Assembly (NCBI GenBank): GCA_007570785.1
Contig: ML664161.1
Location: 2,763,260 to 2,827,259 of the forward strand
Length of the DNA stretch: 64,000 bases
From: Antilocapra americana
Taxonomy: Eukaryota; Chordata; Mammalia; Artiodactyla; Antilocapridae
Reading direction: 5' to 3'
The translations under genes were made by a program, and so were the position numbers. Under the pieces are notes generated by a model. It saw nothing but the letters and a program-made list of their open reading frames with translations. It searched no databases and was not told the origin of the DNA. Below, piece by piece: positions 45,097 through 57,070 of this stretch. How positions within the stretch are numbered: the first letter of the stretch is position 1; every line of letters starts with the position of its first letter.

Positions 45097-45347
45097 TGGC
45101 AGGCTATCCAAGTGGTGCTACTGGTAAAGAAACTACCAATTTTCTTTAAAAACTTGCATTGCCTGCCAATGCAAGAGATGTAAGAGATGCAAGTTTGATC
45201 CCAGGGTGGGGAAGATGCCCTGGAGGAGAGCATGGCAAATCACTCAAGTATCTTGAATCCTATGGACAGAGGACACTGGTGAGCTACCGTCCATGAGGTC
45301 ACAAGGAGTTGGACACAACTGAAGAGACTTAGCATGCATGCATCCCA
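45097..45347 (+). mobile_element. Bov-tA SINE with internal insertion
   Basis: GGCTATCCAAGTGGTGCTACTG runs to TGGTAAAGAAAC, then an A/T-rich extra piece (ACCAATTTTCTTTAAAAAC), then CCTGCCAATGCAAGAGATG, TTTGATCCCAGGGTGGGG and CATGCATGCATCC. Confidence 0.88.
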
Positions 45348-45572
45348 CCTGGTATATGGAGCATAACTCTGGGTAATTTAAAGGCAGAAAATTTTTAAAG
45401 CTTGAAGAAGCATGTGTGCAGATGGTAGAATTAGGAATTTATCCTAACACATAATTGGAATTCAGGGAAAGGATCTTCTCTGTGGAGGGGAAGGTAAAAT
45501 TAGCAATAATAAGGCCTACAATGTATTTGCCTATAGCAGATTACCATGGTAGAAACTTGGGGTCAAGAGTAT

Positions 45573-46295
45573 AAAACTAGTACAGCCGCTATGGAAAACA
45601 GTGTGGAGATTCCTTAAAAAACTGAAAATAGAACTGCCATATGACCCAGCAATCCCACTGCTGGGCATACACACCGAGGAAACCAGAATTGAGAGAGACA
45701 CGTGTACCCCAATGTTCATGCCAGGACATGGAAGCAACCTAGATGCCCATCAACTGACGAATGGATAAGAAAGCTGTGGTACATATACACAATGGAGTAT
45801 TACTCAGCATTAAAAAAAAATTCATTTGAAGCAGTTCTACTCAGGTGGATGGAACTGAAGCCTATTATCCAGAGTGAAGTAAGCCAGAAGAACTGAAGCC
45901 TATTATCCAGAGTGAAGTAAGCCAGAAGGAAAAACAACAATACAGTATACTAACGCATATATATGGAATTTAGAAAGATGGTAACGAGAACCCTGCATGC
46001 GAGACAGCAAAAGGAACGCAGATGTATAGAACAGACTCGTGGACTCTGTGGAAGAGAGCAGGGGTGGGATGATATGGGAGAGTGGCATTGAAACATGTTA
46101 ATTATCATATGTGAAATCAATCGCCAGCCCAGGGTTGATGCTCAGGGCTGGTGCACCGAGATGACTCAGGGGGAGGGAATTGGGAAGGAGGAGGGAAGGG
46201 GGTTCTGGCGGGGGAGCATATGTATACCCATGGCGGTTTCTTGTCAATGTATGGCAAAACCAACACAATAAAGTAAAGAAATTAAAAAAAAAAAA
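45573..46295 (+). mobile_element. Young L1 3' end (end of ORF2, 3' UTR, A tail)
   Basis: CTAGTACAGCCGCTATGG, TGACCCAGCAATCCCACTGC, TACACAATGGAGTATTACTC and TGGGATGATATGGGAGAG lead to the 3' UTR and poly-A (46285-46295). There is an internal deletion at about 45720 (after AATGTTCATG). A 38-bp tandem duplication begins at AACTGAAGCC (45853-45890 and 45891-45928). The frame at 45702-45896 is the broken ORF2 C-terminus. Confidence 0.93.
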
Positions 46296-47695
46296 GCAGT
46301 ACCCAATAAACTAGAGTGTAAAGTGGGAGTGAGATTTACAGGAATAGAGCAGAAACGTAAAAAGTCAGAATTGAGGCATACTCAGCAAAATTTTATTAGC
46401 ATAAAGCTTGCTGATTTTTAGCAATAATGTCCACTGAATTTGAGCAAGATACAAAAAATGGAAGCCCACAGAACCAAAAGCAATATATTTGAAGAAAATG
46501 GTCAAGTACAAGACAATAGGACATGATGGGAACTGAATGAACCCCAGAATTCAGGACTCTTGGGAAGGGCAGCATGTAGGCCCCATTGACAGATCCTTTT
46601 TATCACCCCCTAGGAAAAACACCTATGTTGGTTTTTTCATACATCTATGACAATTTAATTTTGACAGTTAAATTATTTTTTTCAGGATAAATTTTCTTCT
46701 ACTCAGTTTCTACTTTGTAAGCTAAAGATTTTTCATCTTGCTCATTTCAGGGTCAGGAATGCTTCACTGATGTCAGAGACTAGAAAGAGACTGGTTCTAG
46801 AGCTGGGTACCAAGTGGACTTGGATGTGAGAAACTCAGCATTCAGAGGCTGTAAATGTAATCATGTATGACAAAAAGAGCTTTAGCCTATTGGGTATTTA
46901 AATTTGGAAAATCAGTTATAAGTAATTTAATCATCTTTAAGTCCTTTCATGGTAGATAGTGTTCTTACCATTTTTAGCCAACAAGAAATTCGAGGTTTAG
47001 AAGATGAAGTGACTGATTGAAATCTTATAGGCAGCAGATGAAAGGCTGGACTCAGCTCATTGTCATCAAATACTGCCTAGACCTCTGTGTGCCCCTACAC
47101 ACTGACCTCTCAGAGGCAGGTAAAGGAAGATTTACCCTACAGTTTTCTGAATCACAATTATTTCCCCTTGTGAGTAGTGGAATGTCCTCTCTATATCATA
47201 AGACTTTTATTGGGTTACATAATTATGGCTCTGCTTCCATTTCTTCGGGATTCTATTGACTTTAGCTTCCTTTCTGTGTTGGCTTTATTATCAGGTAAAT
47301 TTCTTTATGATTGCAGGGTGGCTATTGAGTAACTCAGGAAATACACCCCCACATTCACTTTTAAGAGGAGAGATAAACTGTGATAATCACATGTTACCAT
47401 GGCTCCACTGGCAAAGTTCTCTTTACATTTTATGGACTGAAAATGGCTTAAATTATCATACATCTGAGCCAAATGCAAGCAAGAGGAATGAATAGACTAA
47501 TCAAGTCACACTACCAGATAGAACAGAGTTGATTTCCAAAATTTCATTGCTACTACATAATGCAGGATGTGTGAAATGGAGCTTGGAATGTCCATTTCAA
47601 TAGTCACAATGGGTTCCTATAACATGAAGCAGGTACTTTTTGGCTTATGTGCATATCCTCTGGTTTTGCATCAAGCATGGTAACTACTTGGTGGC
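46296..47695. other. No gene; possible decayed MIR at about 46945-47060
   Basis: The stretch TTTTTAGCCAACAAGAAATTC ... GTTTAGAAGATGAAGTGACTG ... CAGCAGATGAAAGGCTGGACTCAG follows a MIR pattern loosely. Frames at 47017-47259 and 47256-47495 have no domain that I recognise. Confidence 0.4.
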
Positions 47696-48010
47696 TGTTG
47701 TTCAGCCACTAAGTTGGGTCCTACTCCTTGCAAACCCATGGACTGTAGCACACTAGGTTTCCCTGTCCTTCACTATCACCCCAAGTTTGCTCAAACTCAT
47801 GTCCATTGAGTTGGTGATGCCTTCCAACCATCTCATTCCATTTCCCCCCTCTCCTCCTGCCCTCAATCTTTCCTAGCCATCAGGCATCAGGATCTTTTCT
47901 AGTAAGTTGATTTTTGGCATCAGGTGGCCAAATTATTGGAGCTTCAGCTTCAGCAACAGTACTTCCAATAAATATTCAGGATTAATTTCCTTTAGAATTG
48001 ACTGGTTTTC
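47696..48010 (-). mobile_element. BovB LINE 3' end
   Basis: TTGTTCAGCCACTAAGTTGG, AAACTCATGTCCATTGAGTTGG, CCATCTCATTCCATTTCCC and GGAGCTTCAGCTTCAGCAAC, in reverse orientation. It ends in AGAATTGACTGGTT. Confidence 0.9.
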
Positions 48011-48061
48011 ATTTTCTGTATTTCAGAAGTTTTTTAACTTCGAAGTTATCCCAGAATTAAG

Positions 48062-48262
48062 GGAAGATTTCCTGGTGACTCAGATGGTAAAGAATCTGCC
48101 TTCAATGTGGGATACCTGGGTTTGATCTCTGGGTTGGGAAGTAGTAGGGAACAGCTACCTTCTCCAGTATTCTGGCCTGGAGAATTCCATGGACAGAGGA
48201 GTTTGGCAGGCTATAGTCCGTGGGATGGCAAAGAGTCAGACACGGCTGACTAACTTTCTTTT
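48062..48262 (+). mobile_element. Bov-tA SINE
   Basis: GATTTCCTGGTGACTCAGATGG, GGGTTTGATCTCTGGGTTGG and CCAGTATTCTGGCCTGGAG to GACACGGCTGACTAAC. Confidence 0.92.
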
Positions 48263-48659
48263 TTCTTTCCTTCTTTTGACTTAGTGTCACATTTAACTTA
48301 GGATTCATTAAATATTTTTCAATCAGACTCATTGAAAAGCCATCAGCTATTCTGAACTCATATTAGCCACTGCAAGAATCGCTCCCCGTTCCTATTTATA
48401 AATAAATAGATCTCACTTTCCATACTAAGATTAAATCAATTTAGGAAGATATACATGCAATTAAATTCAACAAATATTTGCCAAATAACTTCTAAAGCAC
48501 CTTGCTTCACTTGGTAATTACTCATTCCTTTTGTGCTATGTTAGTATATTTATTTGTGTTGTATTTGCTGATCACATGATCAGTAAGTATATATTTTAAT
48601 GAGGATAAGAAATTTATTCATTTTTAAATTTAATTTATTCATTTTTAAATTTCTAGTTA
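48263..48659. other. No recognised feature
   Basis: AT-rich. It ends in imperfect repeats of ATTCATTTTTAAATTT (48613-48680) that run into the tail of the next SINE. Confidence 0.5.
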
Positions 48660-48789
48660 TTCATTTTTTAATTCAATTTTTAATTTATATGCTGTACCAT
48701 GCAGGATGTGGGATTTCTGTTCCCTGACCAAGGATTGAACCTGCATTGGAAGTGTGGAGTCTCAACCACTGGATCACAAGGGAAGTCTC
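48660..48789 (-). mobile_element. CHR-type SINE
   Basis: GCTGTACCATGCAGGATGTG, TTCCCTGACCAAGGATTGAACC and CTCAACCACTGGATCACAAGGGAAG, in reverse orientation after a T-rich tail. Confidence 0.87.
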
Positions 48790-49977
48790 AGTAAATAACT
48801 TTTGTTTGTTTGTTGATCTGCTATACTTGCATTTATAGATTTTTATATTTCAACCTAGATTTAACCAGGCTTAGAAAACACTTTTCCTCCTCACCAATAT
48901 CCTAAATATAGTACTCTTTCTTTGACAATAAAAAGCAGAAATCTTACTGAATATACAAAAATGTAGCATTAGAGTGATTGGATATGTGTTCAAGAAATGG
49001 GGTTCAGGGTGACAATCTTGTCTTTCACTCATCTCTTGTCAAAGCTTTAACATTTCTGCACATGCACTCAGGCTTGATCCAAGGTCCTTGTGTGTCAATA
49101 TCAGTAGTATTTCCTTGAAAAATAACCTGGACCTTTCCTTCTTACTTCCCAATGTGGATGACACAGTGCAATTTTGCATACTAACAATGCAAGAGTCTTT
49201 GCTGCCCTTTTCTTTGCCATTTAGCCCCTGTTTATCTTAGTTCTTTGAGAAACAGGATCTTAGTTAGAATTCTTCAGTTTCAACATCATTAATAGTAGAG
49301 ATATATAAACCTTCAGAAAGCAAAGGTGTAAACCTAACATATTTTTGTCTTGTTGGGAGAGGAGGTTGTAATATTTTTTGTTTCAATGAAATGTTCCTAA
49401 GCATTGTTCAGTGTGTTAAAATAATAAATAAGCAAAGATGCCTTCAAAACAATTAAAGGCTAAGAAGCTGCATATACTGCTTGCAGTTTTACTCAGAGGC
49501 TCTGGAAAGCATAAAAGCAATATTTATTGGACCAAGAAATAAACTAAACACTTTATAATCTTGAAATATTTTCCATGGTGTAAAAGCAGAAAATTTCTCA
49601 CTATTTTCTAAGTCAGCTTATATTTCATAGCTTTTCTCAAGAGAAGAAAGTTGAAACACTAGTGAAGAATTTAGAAGTCCAGAAGAATAGCATGTTTTAT
49701 CAGTCTGGAGTTGCCCTTCTATGATTTTAAAGAAGTTATTTTTCACTTTGCCTTCAGTTACATAAAATTTGATTTGGCATTTAAACTTTAAGGTAACCAA
49801 CTTTTCAAATTAGAAATACATTTTAATAAATAGAATTTTTAAATGTCAGATCCATCATAATATTAAATAATATTCTGAGAAATATGGAATAGATACTTTT
49901 AGCACAAATGAGAGTAACTAGTAAGAATTACTAGGATACATTTTTTACCTATTATGAGCAAGATATTATAGTAAGTT

Positions 49978-49978
<1 letters not shown>
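48790..49978. other. No recognised feature
   Basis: No gene or named repeat. The minus-strand frame at 49618-49800 has no domain. Confidence 0.45.

Positions 49979-50024
<46 letters not shown>
49979..50024. repeat. (GT)23 microsatellite
   Basis: An uninterrupted run of 46 bp. Such length is usually polymorphic and the tract can form Z-DNA. Confidence 0.98.
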
Positions 50025-50026
<2 letters not shown>

Positions 50027-50097
50027 AATAGAAACTACCTAGTTAAAACCTCTCCACAATCTCATGGGGCAAACACAATAATTCCTTTGTGGCACTA

Positions 50098-50219
50098 TTT
50101 CAGTTCAGTTTAGTCACTCAGTCATATCCAACTCTTTGCAACCCCATGGACTGTGGCACGCCAGGCTTTCCTGTCTATCACCAACTCTCAGAGCTTGCTC
50201 AAACTCATGTCCATCGAGG
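50098..50219 (-). mobile_element. Very short BovB 3' end
   Basis: TTTCAGTTCAGTTTAGTCAC, CCCATGGACTGTGGCACGCC and CTCAAACTCATGTCCATCGAG, in reverse orientation. Only the last ~120 bp of BovB is present. Confidence 0.9.
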
Positions 50220-50779
50220 ATTATTTAGGTATAAATTCATATGGGACATAATCTCCTTTTCTGGAGACACATGCTTTTTTAAATTAATAATATGGTTAGT
50301 CACTAGTGGTGTGGTAGCAAATAAGACCCTCTCCCATTACCATGTGAGAGGAAAACAAATTTTCAGTACAATCATCATTGTACCTCCAGGCTTCTATTTG
50401 ACCAATTAGGTTTTGGAATGGAAGGTAAGAACTAATTTTTAATAATCATTTCATAGGATTATTGCATAGTACATGGAAGAGACAATGGCATGCAGACCAA
50501 AGATCTTAGTGAAGACGGAGGAAATTATGAAATAGTAATTTGACTAAATGTGTAACTTACTCTGTAGCTTTTTCTGTATCGTGGGTCACATGAAATCTGG
50601 TCACGTACCCCCACAGGTTATAAAACTATATTTACTGCACATTCAGTAAATTATGCAATCTTATTATCATATGATGGAGTTGTATCCATTTTGTGGGTAG
50701 ATTGCTACCAGTTGATATTTAGTGAATTCTTATTCTGAGCCAAATATATGATCACATTTTCCCCAAAATACAATGTTTT
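50220..50779. other. No recognised feature
   Basis: No gene or named repeat recognised. Confidence 0.45.
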
Positions 50780-50905
50780 TAAAAGTTAGATGGAAAAACT
50801 GGTTCTTTCAGAGGTTTCATCGTTTGTCCAAGTTTACAACTTGGTAAATGGTAAAGTGGGGATTTAAACCAAAGCTCTGTGACTACTGACATGACATTCT
50901 TAATT
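50780..50905 (+). mobile_element. MIR SINE
   Basis: GTTTGTCCAAGTTTACAACTTGG, TAAAGTGGGGATTTAAACC and AGCTCTGTGACTACTG match the MIR 3' portion. Confidence 0.75.
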
Positions 50906-50959
50906 ATTAGACACTGCTGCCATTGTGACTTGTGGCTGAAAACAAGAACTGCTCATTTG

Positions 50960-51115
50960 ATCCTGTCAAGACTGGTAGATGAATTATTATTATCATTGTT
51001 TTTCTTACAGATGATGAAATTGAAGCTTAAAGAGATCAAACAACTAGCAAAAGATTATTTAGCGAATGTAGGGAGGGATCAGAATTCAATTCATATCATA
51101 TTCTAAAGCCCCTGA
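50960..51115 (+). mobile_element. MIR SINE
   Basis: ATTATTATTATCATTG, TTACAGATGATGAAATTGAAGC, TTAAAGAGATCAAACAACTAGC and AGGGATCAGAATTCAATTC match MIR. The frame at 50879-51106 spans parts of both MIRs. Confidence 0.75.
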
Positions 51116-51299
51116 ATTTTCCATTCATCACTTTCATATGTGTTCAATCTTTTTTTAACAAGGCAACAGTCCTACTCCCTTAAAACTATCCATTGTAACT
51201 TTGGTCTGGTTGATTTGGTCTGGGTTAATTTATAATTATAATAATTACTTTAATAACAAGTCTAATTCCAATTTTGGTGTTTGACTACTAACAGCATAA

Positions 51300-51668
51300 A
51301 GCCTCACCATTCTCTTCCCACGCTTGTCCCATGTTTAGATAAGTGTAAAAGCTCCAATGTAAATATCAGATGCTACCTCCTTTGTAACCTGAAAGGTCAA
51401 CTCAAGCAACTGAGGTCACAGAACACTTGAGAACCTTCAGCAAGCTAACCATGCCTTATCACCATAAAACTCAAGTCAGTCTTCTTCCCCAGATCTAGAA
51501 AGCCATTTTTTTTTTTTTAATCAGCTTGGAAACAAGAGCTTCTCCCCTCAGCCAGCCTCTTAATGGTTAAATAAAGCTTTTTATTTCTTCTTGGTGAGTG
51601 TATATTTGTGGTATCATCAGTTTTGACTTTAGAATAAAATTTTAGATGGGGGTCCATCTTGTCTCTAC
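51300..51668 (+). mobile_element. Possible ERV LTR (family uncertain)
   Basis: Promoter-like CACCATAAAACTCAAGTC near 51460 and AATAAAGCTTTTTATTTC near 51570, followed by a U5-like segment ending GGGGGTCCATCTTGTCTCTACA, give an LTR layout. No termini or TSD are certain. Confidence 0.45.
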
Positions 51669-52469
51669 AGAATGACTGCAACATTTTCCAATATATTTTT
51701 CTTTTTTAAAACTTAAGCAGAAAAAAGAAAATTTCTGGAAGTATATGTGATAGCTTAAAATATTAACAGAAGGCTGGAAAGCCAGACTCAGGAGTTGGGT
51801 AACTACCAAGCACATCTAGGTAGCAGGAAAGAGAGCCAGTATCATGCCTCAGGGACAGTCTAGTTAGGACTTTGTTGCTGGCTCTAGTACAGCTAAGTGC
51901 TTATCACTCTCTCCATTCCAGAGCTCTCACAGCAGTGATTGCCAGTGCTAAATGGAAAAATCTGCATATACCCTTATTGGTTGGTCATTTTTGAAGATTC
52001 AAACTGGGAGGTATGTGCATTTACTTATCAGAGACCTAGTTCCCACACTCTAGTCAGCTACAAACCAGGGAGAAGGTTTAGCTTCTTCTTCTGATATAAT
52101 AATGTTTTCTTGTCAGGAGATACACAATTGATGATAGCCTCAAAGTAGAAATGTTGTTCTGATTTCAGGTAACATAGAACTATGTAAAACACTCCATCAT
52201 ATCTATTATACAGTATTCTTTGACAAAGTAACACTATTCCTAAGTGATTAACATTTCTTCCCTGAAATTCTTTTTTTTTTCTTCATTTAGCTTTACGATG
52301 CTATCCTGAGTTAACAACTTTTTCATTTATATTTCTTTCTTTCTTTTGTAGTTTTCATTGTTTTTCTGCTTCTATATGTCTCTTTAAAATTACATTTCTA
52401 AAGTTCTTATCTTTCCCTTTCTTTTGCCTCTCCAATAAAGACAATCTTCATCTTCTAAGCCTCAATGGT
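51669..52469. other. No recognised feature
   Basis: No gene or named repeat. Confidence 0.45.
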
Positions 52470-52726
52470 TTTTGAAGCTGAAGCTCCAATACTTTGGTCA
52501 CCTGATGTGGAAGCCAACTCACTGGAAGACTCTGATGCTGGAAAAGATTGAGGGCAGGAGGGGAAGGGGGCAACATAAACGAGATGGTTGCATGGCATCA
52601 TAGACTCAATGAATATGAGACTGAGCAAACTCCAGGAGACAGTGAAAGACAGGGAAACCTGGCACACTGCAGTCCACAGAGTCTCAAAGAGTCTACTTAG
52701 AAATTGAAAAACAACAACAACAACAA
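52470..52726 (+). mobile_element. BovB LINE 3' end with (ACA)n tail
   Basis: GAAGCTGAAGCTCCAATACT, CACCTGATGTGG, GACAGGGAAACCTGG and CTCAAAGAGTCTACTTAG, then ACAACAACAACAACAA at about 52710-52726. Confidence 0.88.
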
Positions 52727-53907
52727 ATTAGACATATGGATGGTAGTAAGTCTATATCTCTAACCCAAATATCTCTTGGTAGATTCAATCTTTCATTTTT
52801 ATTTCCCTTTGGGACATTTAACCCAGATTCTCTCCTGCAAGTGCCAGAGACTGTCATCTTCTCCCAAATCAGCTTTTTTCTTAGATTCACCTATTTCTGT
52901 AGGCTGCCTGGTCTTCTCATCATCTCACTATCACCATGGAGTTTATTTGCTTCCTCATGGCCTGTGTCACCAAAGAATGTCTATTCCTCCACAACCTTTT
53001 TATACATAAAATTGTTATATGATTATTATAATCAGATTGATGCATGTCAGATCACTTAAAATAATTATAATCAGACTTTACCAGATCTAGCTAAAGATAA
53101 TTTTGACCAAGGGCTTTATTGAATTCATGCGTTTGTATCTTCAAAATTTTTGATGAAATAGATTATTGAAGGAGAACTACACAACCCCACATCACCTTTT
53201 TCTGGTGTTTTTGTCACTGTTCCCAGCCTTGTCATCATTGTTCATTAACTGACTCTGAGGGGTCTCCAAAATGTGTCACACATACAAAATATATTCCACT
53301 CCCTGTTCACAACACACATCTTTTATTCCCTGTCCCGGGGCTTTCCTAGTGATTCTGAAGTGTGACATGTTAGGGACATGCTCAGTGCATACAACCTAGA
53401 AGTGAGGGAAAATTAATGCCCCACAGATAAATTTTTGACAATAGAATACCAGACTAGAGAACAAATTATTCTCACTTCCCTCCCAATTTATTATTTAAGT
53501 AGAGGTCTATTTTTTATAATATAGCCCCATGAGGCCAAGCAAGCAGTTGTGCATATAGTAAGCGCATATAATTTCGCAGTCCTCTTGTAGTGGACTTCCT
53601 TCCTGTGCTGCTTCACTCCGTTTGTCCTTAACTTGCTTCTGTAAGTTTATAACTCACTTCCCTAATAATGTGGACACCCATGCTTTGGGCTTTGATTTCT
53701 GGACAACCCAGGCTAATACAATTGTTCTGTCTCTTCCACAGATAAGATTGAGATTATTTAGGAGAAACTAGGCTTAGAGATCAAAATTGTGTGAAGACTA
53801 CTACGGCCAAGATGGGGATGAGAGGTAAGGCGGGAGGAAAAGTTTCTTTCAGGAAGCAAGAGTTTGAAACACACTATTTATGATAGAAACTACATACCTG
53901 TGTTGAT
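52727..53907. other. No gene; possible unclassified old LTR
   Basis: Frames at 52736-53059 and 52776-53009 lack domains. The stretch 53290-53725 (for example TTCTGGACAACCCAGGCTAATACAA) hints at an old LTR-type repeat, not assigned. Confidence 0.35.
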
Positions 53908-53967
53908 TTTACTGTTGTTTAGTTGCTAAGTCATGCAGACTCTTTTGCAATCCCATGGAATTGTAGT
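53908..53967 (-). mobile_element. Short Bov-A/BovB-type tail fragment
   Basis: ACTGTTGTTTAGTTGCTAAG and CTTTTGCAATCCCATGGAATTG are the terminal ~60 bp shared by Bov-A SINEs and BovB, reverse orientation. Confidence 0.75.
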
Positions 53968-54998
53968 TAAAAAAGAATTAATCTACTGGAGAGGCTAAAG
54001 TAGGATATATTTATAGAAGCTTTGTTTCCTAAGCACCAAATTGCTCATATTTGCATTACCTTATACAGAGACATCAAATTCAATACTTCCAGCAACTAGA
54101 AATAAGGGCAAAGTCCAGAACTAAAACCTTATTTCCTTTTAGAATAATTTTGCATCTTCAAACGGTCAATCACCTGTGTGAACATAAATCAACCAAATAG
54201 AATAGGGACTTTCATGTAACAAAACAATTTCCACTTCATATTGTCAATGAGCATGCAGAAATCATTATCCAAGTTTGCATATTATGATTTATCTTTGACT
54301 TATTTGCTTGAGATCTGTGATGTTATTGAGATTTTTAGACACATCTATCCTTTTATTACTATCTTTTTGAAGTGTTCTGGGAATACTTATTTGTACCAGT
54401 TAGTGACAAAATGGAATTAAATGAACCATAATGAAAAATAATTCAAGGCTTGAAACTTTAGTTTTTTTTTTCTTCTTATATTACAGTTTAAACATTTGTC
54501 ATAGTAAAATTTTAATACTTATAAATTTGTGCTTGTGCACAAATGTGCCAAAATTTTATATGGCAAATTCTTTAAAACTTTCACATAAGAAAGATGGCGT
54601 TGAATTTCTTTTAAGAATAAATGTCCTAGTTCCTATTTGAAAGAGAAAAAGAAGTCTTATATACAAAATCCATCCATAGCTTCAGTCATTTGAAATATGT
54701 TCTTGAAATTAATTCTGGAATTAAAAATTTAAGATAAAATTTACTCTGAAAAGGAAGTAGGAAGTAAATTAAACAGAATGTAGTTTCTCAAGAAATAACA
54801 AACCGAATCCTACATTTTAAATTTCTGGTATGTCTTAATATTAACTTTTATTGAGATGGTAAAAACATCATCTCAATGGCTCCATATAACTTACTTCTCA
54901 GTCGTGGAAAAAATGACCCATAATATTAGAAACATTTTTGTTAAATTTCATGTATTTAATATGAATTGAACTGAATAGATAAAAATTGTTAGACAGAG
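53968..54998. other. No recognised feature
   Basis: AT-rich. The frame at 54431-54640 has no domain. Confidence 0.45.
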
Positions 54999-55211
54999 GC
55001 TTTCCAGATGGCTCCAGTGCCAAAGAACCCGCCCGCCAGAGCAGGAGACAGCATTTGATTCTTGCGTCAGAAAGATCCCCTGGAGAAGGAAGTAGCAACT
55101 CACTCCAGTATTCTTTCCTGGAGAATCTTTCCTGGAAAGAAGAGCTGGCGGGCTACAGTCCATGGTGTCGCAAAGAGTTAGACATGATTTAGTAACTAAA
55201 CCACCACCACC
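54999..55211 (+). mobile_element. Bov-tA SINE with (ACC)n tail
   Basis: GAGGCTTTCCAGATGGCTCC, CCAAAGAACCCGCCCGCCAG, CACTCCAGTATTCTTTCCTGG and GGTGTCGCAAAGAGTTAG, then CACCACCACC. An ATCTTTCCTGGA(AA) repeat after the CTGGAGA motif is a small internal duplication. Confidence 0.9.
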
Positions 55212-56165
55212 AAACTCCTACTAAAATATCAACTGCTTAAAGTTACAGGACAAAATTTAAAAAGAACAAAATAAAATAGAATGTACAACACGTAATGATC
55301 TTTCTTTGATTGGAAGACTCAATTGTTCAGGTGTTCTAATGATCACAATCCCTGAAAATATAAAATTTCAAGGTCCTTTGTTGCTTCAACTACTGCTGGT
55401 CGAACATTAAAAAATATTTACTGAAGAACACTAACTTTTATTGAAAGGAAAGTAAGTGGGAAAAAATTCACAACTTCCTTACCATAGCCATTATGGTAGT
55501 TTTACCTTTCTATGTTTACACTTCAGCCGCTGTCCATTTGCAGACATAATTTTTTACATATTATTAGATACAGCATAAATATAGTTAATACATCTTATTT
55601 TCCACTGATTAATATATTTATAAGTATTTCTGTTCATTTTAGTCTATGTTTAAGCAGATTATATACTGTGTTGTCTGTGAATCCATGAAAAAATACACAT
55701 CAAATTATAAGACACTGTGGCAAAGATGGCTAGTATCCTACCCCAATATCAATGCTTCTCCTTAGGAAGTTAAAAAATATGTACTTAAGAAAGCAAAATA
55801 TAATGCAGATAATAATTGCATTTCTCAACATCCCATAAATTAAGATCTATTAAGTTTTGACCAATAACTGGTAAGAACATTTCTTATGGAATTTCTGGTT
55901 ATGATTAGGAAAGATTAGTTCTATTTTTACTTTTTTCATCATTGGGATTTAGACATGATGGCCGAGTTTGAGAAAATCATCTTAGAATGTCAAGCTAGAA
56001 TGAATCTAGGTTCTGGAAAAGAAGGCCGGGATGGAAATGCCTGGAGAGATAAGCAGTTGTTCATCAATTACTTATTGTATCTGATTTCAATTTAGTTTTG
56101 CTTTGTCATGCATTGTTGAACCTAACACTAACTGATACAGGTTCAGTAGAATTCCACAGCAAAAC
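55212..56165. other. No gene; possible old LTR-like repeat at about 55700-56145
   Basis: AGTTTTGCTTTGTCATGCATTG and GAACCTAACACTAACTGATACAG look like the 3' end of an old MaLR-type repeat. Unassigned. Confidence 0.35.
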
Positions 56166-56203
56166 ATATATATAGATATAGATATAGACGTATAGATATA
56201 TAT
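56166..56203. repeat. TAGATA-type simple repeat
   Basis: Imperfect (TATAGA)n, roughly 38 bp. Confidence 0.85.
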
Positions 56204-56235
56204 TGCAATTCTATAAACTTCTAGAAATTCATATG

Positions 56236-56435
56236 TTTTGACTCCAAAATCACTGCAGTTGGTGACTGCAGCCATGAAATTAAAAGATGCTTGCTCCTTG
56301 GAAGAAAATCTATGACCAACCTAGATAGCATATTAAAAAGCAGAGACATTACTTTGCCAACACAGTTCAGAGCTTTGGTTTTTCCAGTAGTCATGTGTGG
56401 ATGTGAGAGATGGATCATAAAGAAAGCTGAGGGCC
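56236..56435 (+). mobile_element. BovB LINE, portion left of an LTR insertion
   Basis: GACTCCAAAATCACTGCAG, CTAGATAGCATATTAAAAAGC, GACATTACTTTGCCAACAC and AAAGAAAGCTGAG. It resumes at 57071. Confidence 0.92.
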
Positions 56436-57064
56436 TGTTACGGCCCTTCAGTGGGCTGGGGCTTGGGGGTGCAGAGTCGACGATAAGAAAATAAAGGAAA
56501 GAAAAAGAGGCCGATATTCCCTAGTTTACGTGAGGAGTCAATAAAACCTCTGACACGAGGTTTGCGTCGCTACACGTTAGGCACAGGGCGCCCTCGCATG
56601 GGGAACTTGAAAGCCAGGGCAGGTTAGTGAGCACATTGGACTCTCGCGCTCTATAAGACTGGCCTGAAGGAGAGAAATAGAGAAAAAGGAAGAGGGAGAA
56701 AAGAAATGAGACACAGGGACCAAATCTCTGATGGACCAAAGGCGTTTGTTTATTCAGCATAATGTGGGCATATATATACTGTCTTACAAAATAGCCTTTT
56801 CAGCAAAGATAAAGATCAGAAACCTTACAACTTATCCAGGAAACATAAGGCTAGAATCCATCTCAAAGAGAGGGGGTTGTAAAACTCACTTTCCATATCA
56901 GAGAGGGAAGAAGGCTGTAAATAGTTACTTTTACTTTAAGAATGTATGCATTCCTTTTGTCCCCGGAGAGGTGTGCCTCTCCACTCGTCTCTGAATATTC
57001 AGGGATTGATAAGGGACATCAGAAAACAGCACACAGGAAGCCTCCTGCCCAAACTTCCCTGACA
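56436..57064 (-). mobile_element. Solo ERV LTR (class II/ERVK-like) inserted in BovB
   Basis: On the minus strand it runs TGTCAGGGAAGTTTGGGC ... CCGTAACA (629 bp, TG...CA). The perfect 6-bp duplication AGGGCC lies at 56430-56435 and 57065-57070, the usual size for class II ERVs. The poly(A) signal AATAAA lies at 56749-56754 and a TATATATA tract at about 56770-56778. The GC-rich U5-side part is at 56436-56650. No viral genes adjoin. It is younger than the BovB it interrupts. Confidence 0.93.
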
Positions 57065-57070
57065 AGGGCC

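Noticed and set aside
47017..47495. Two adjacent overlapping frames (80 and 79 codons)
   Set aside because: No domain, no splice logic between them, and the first overlaps a possible MIR.
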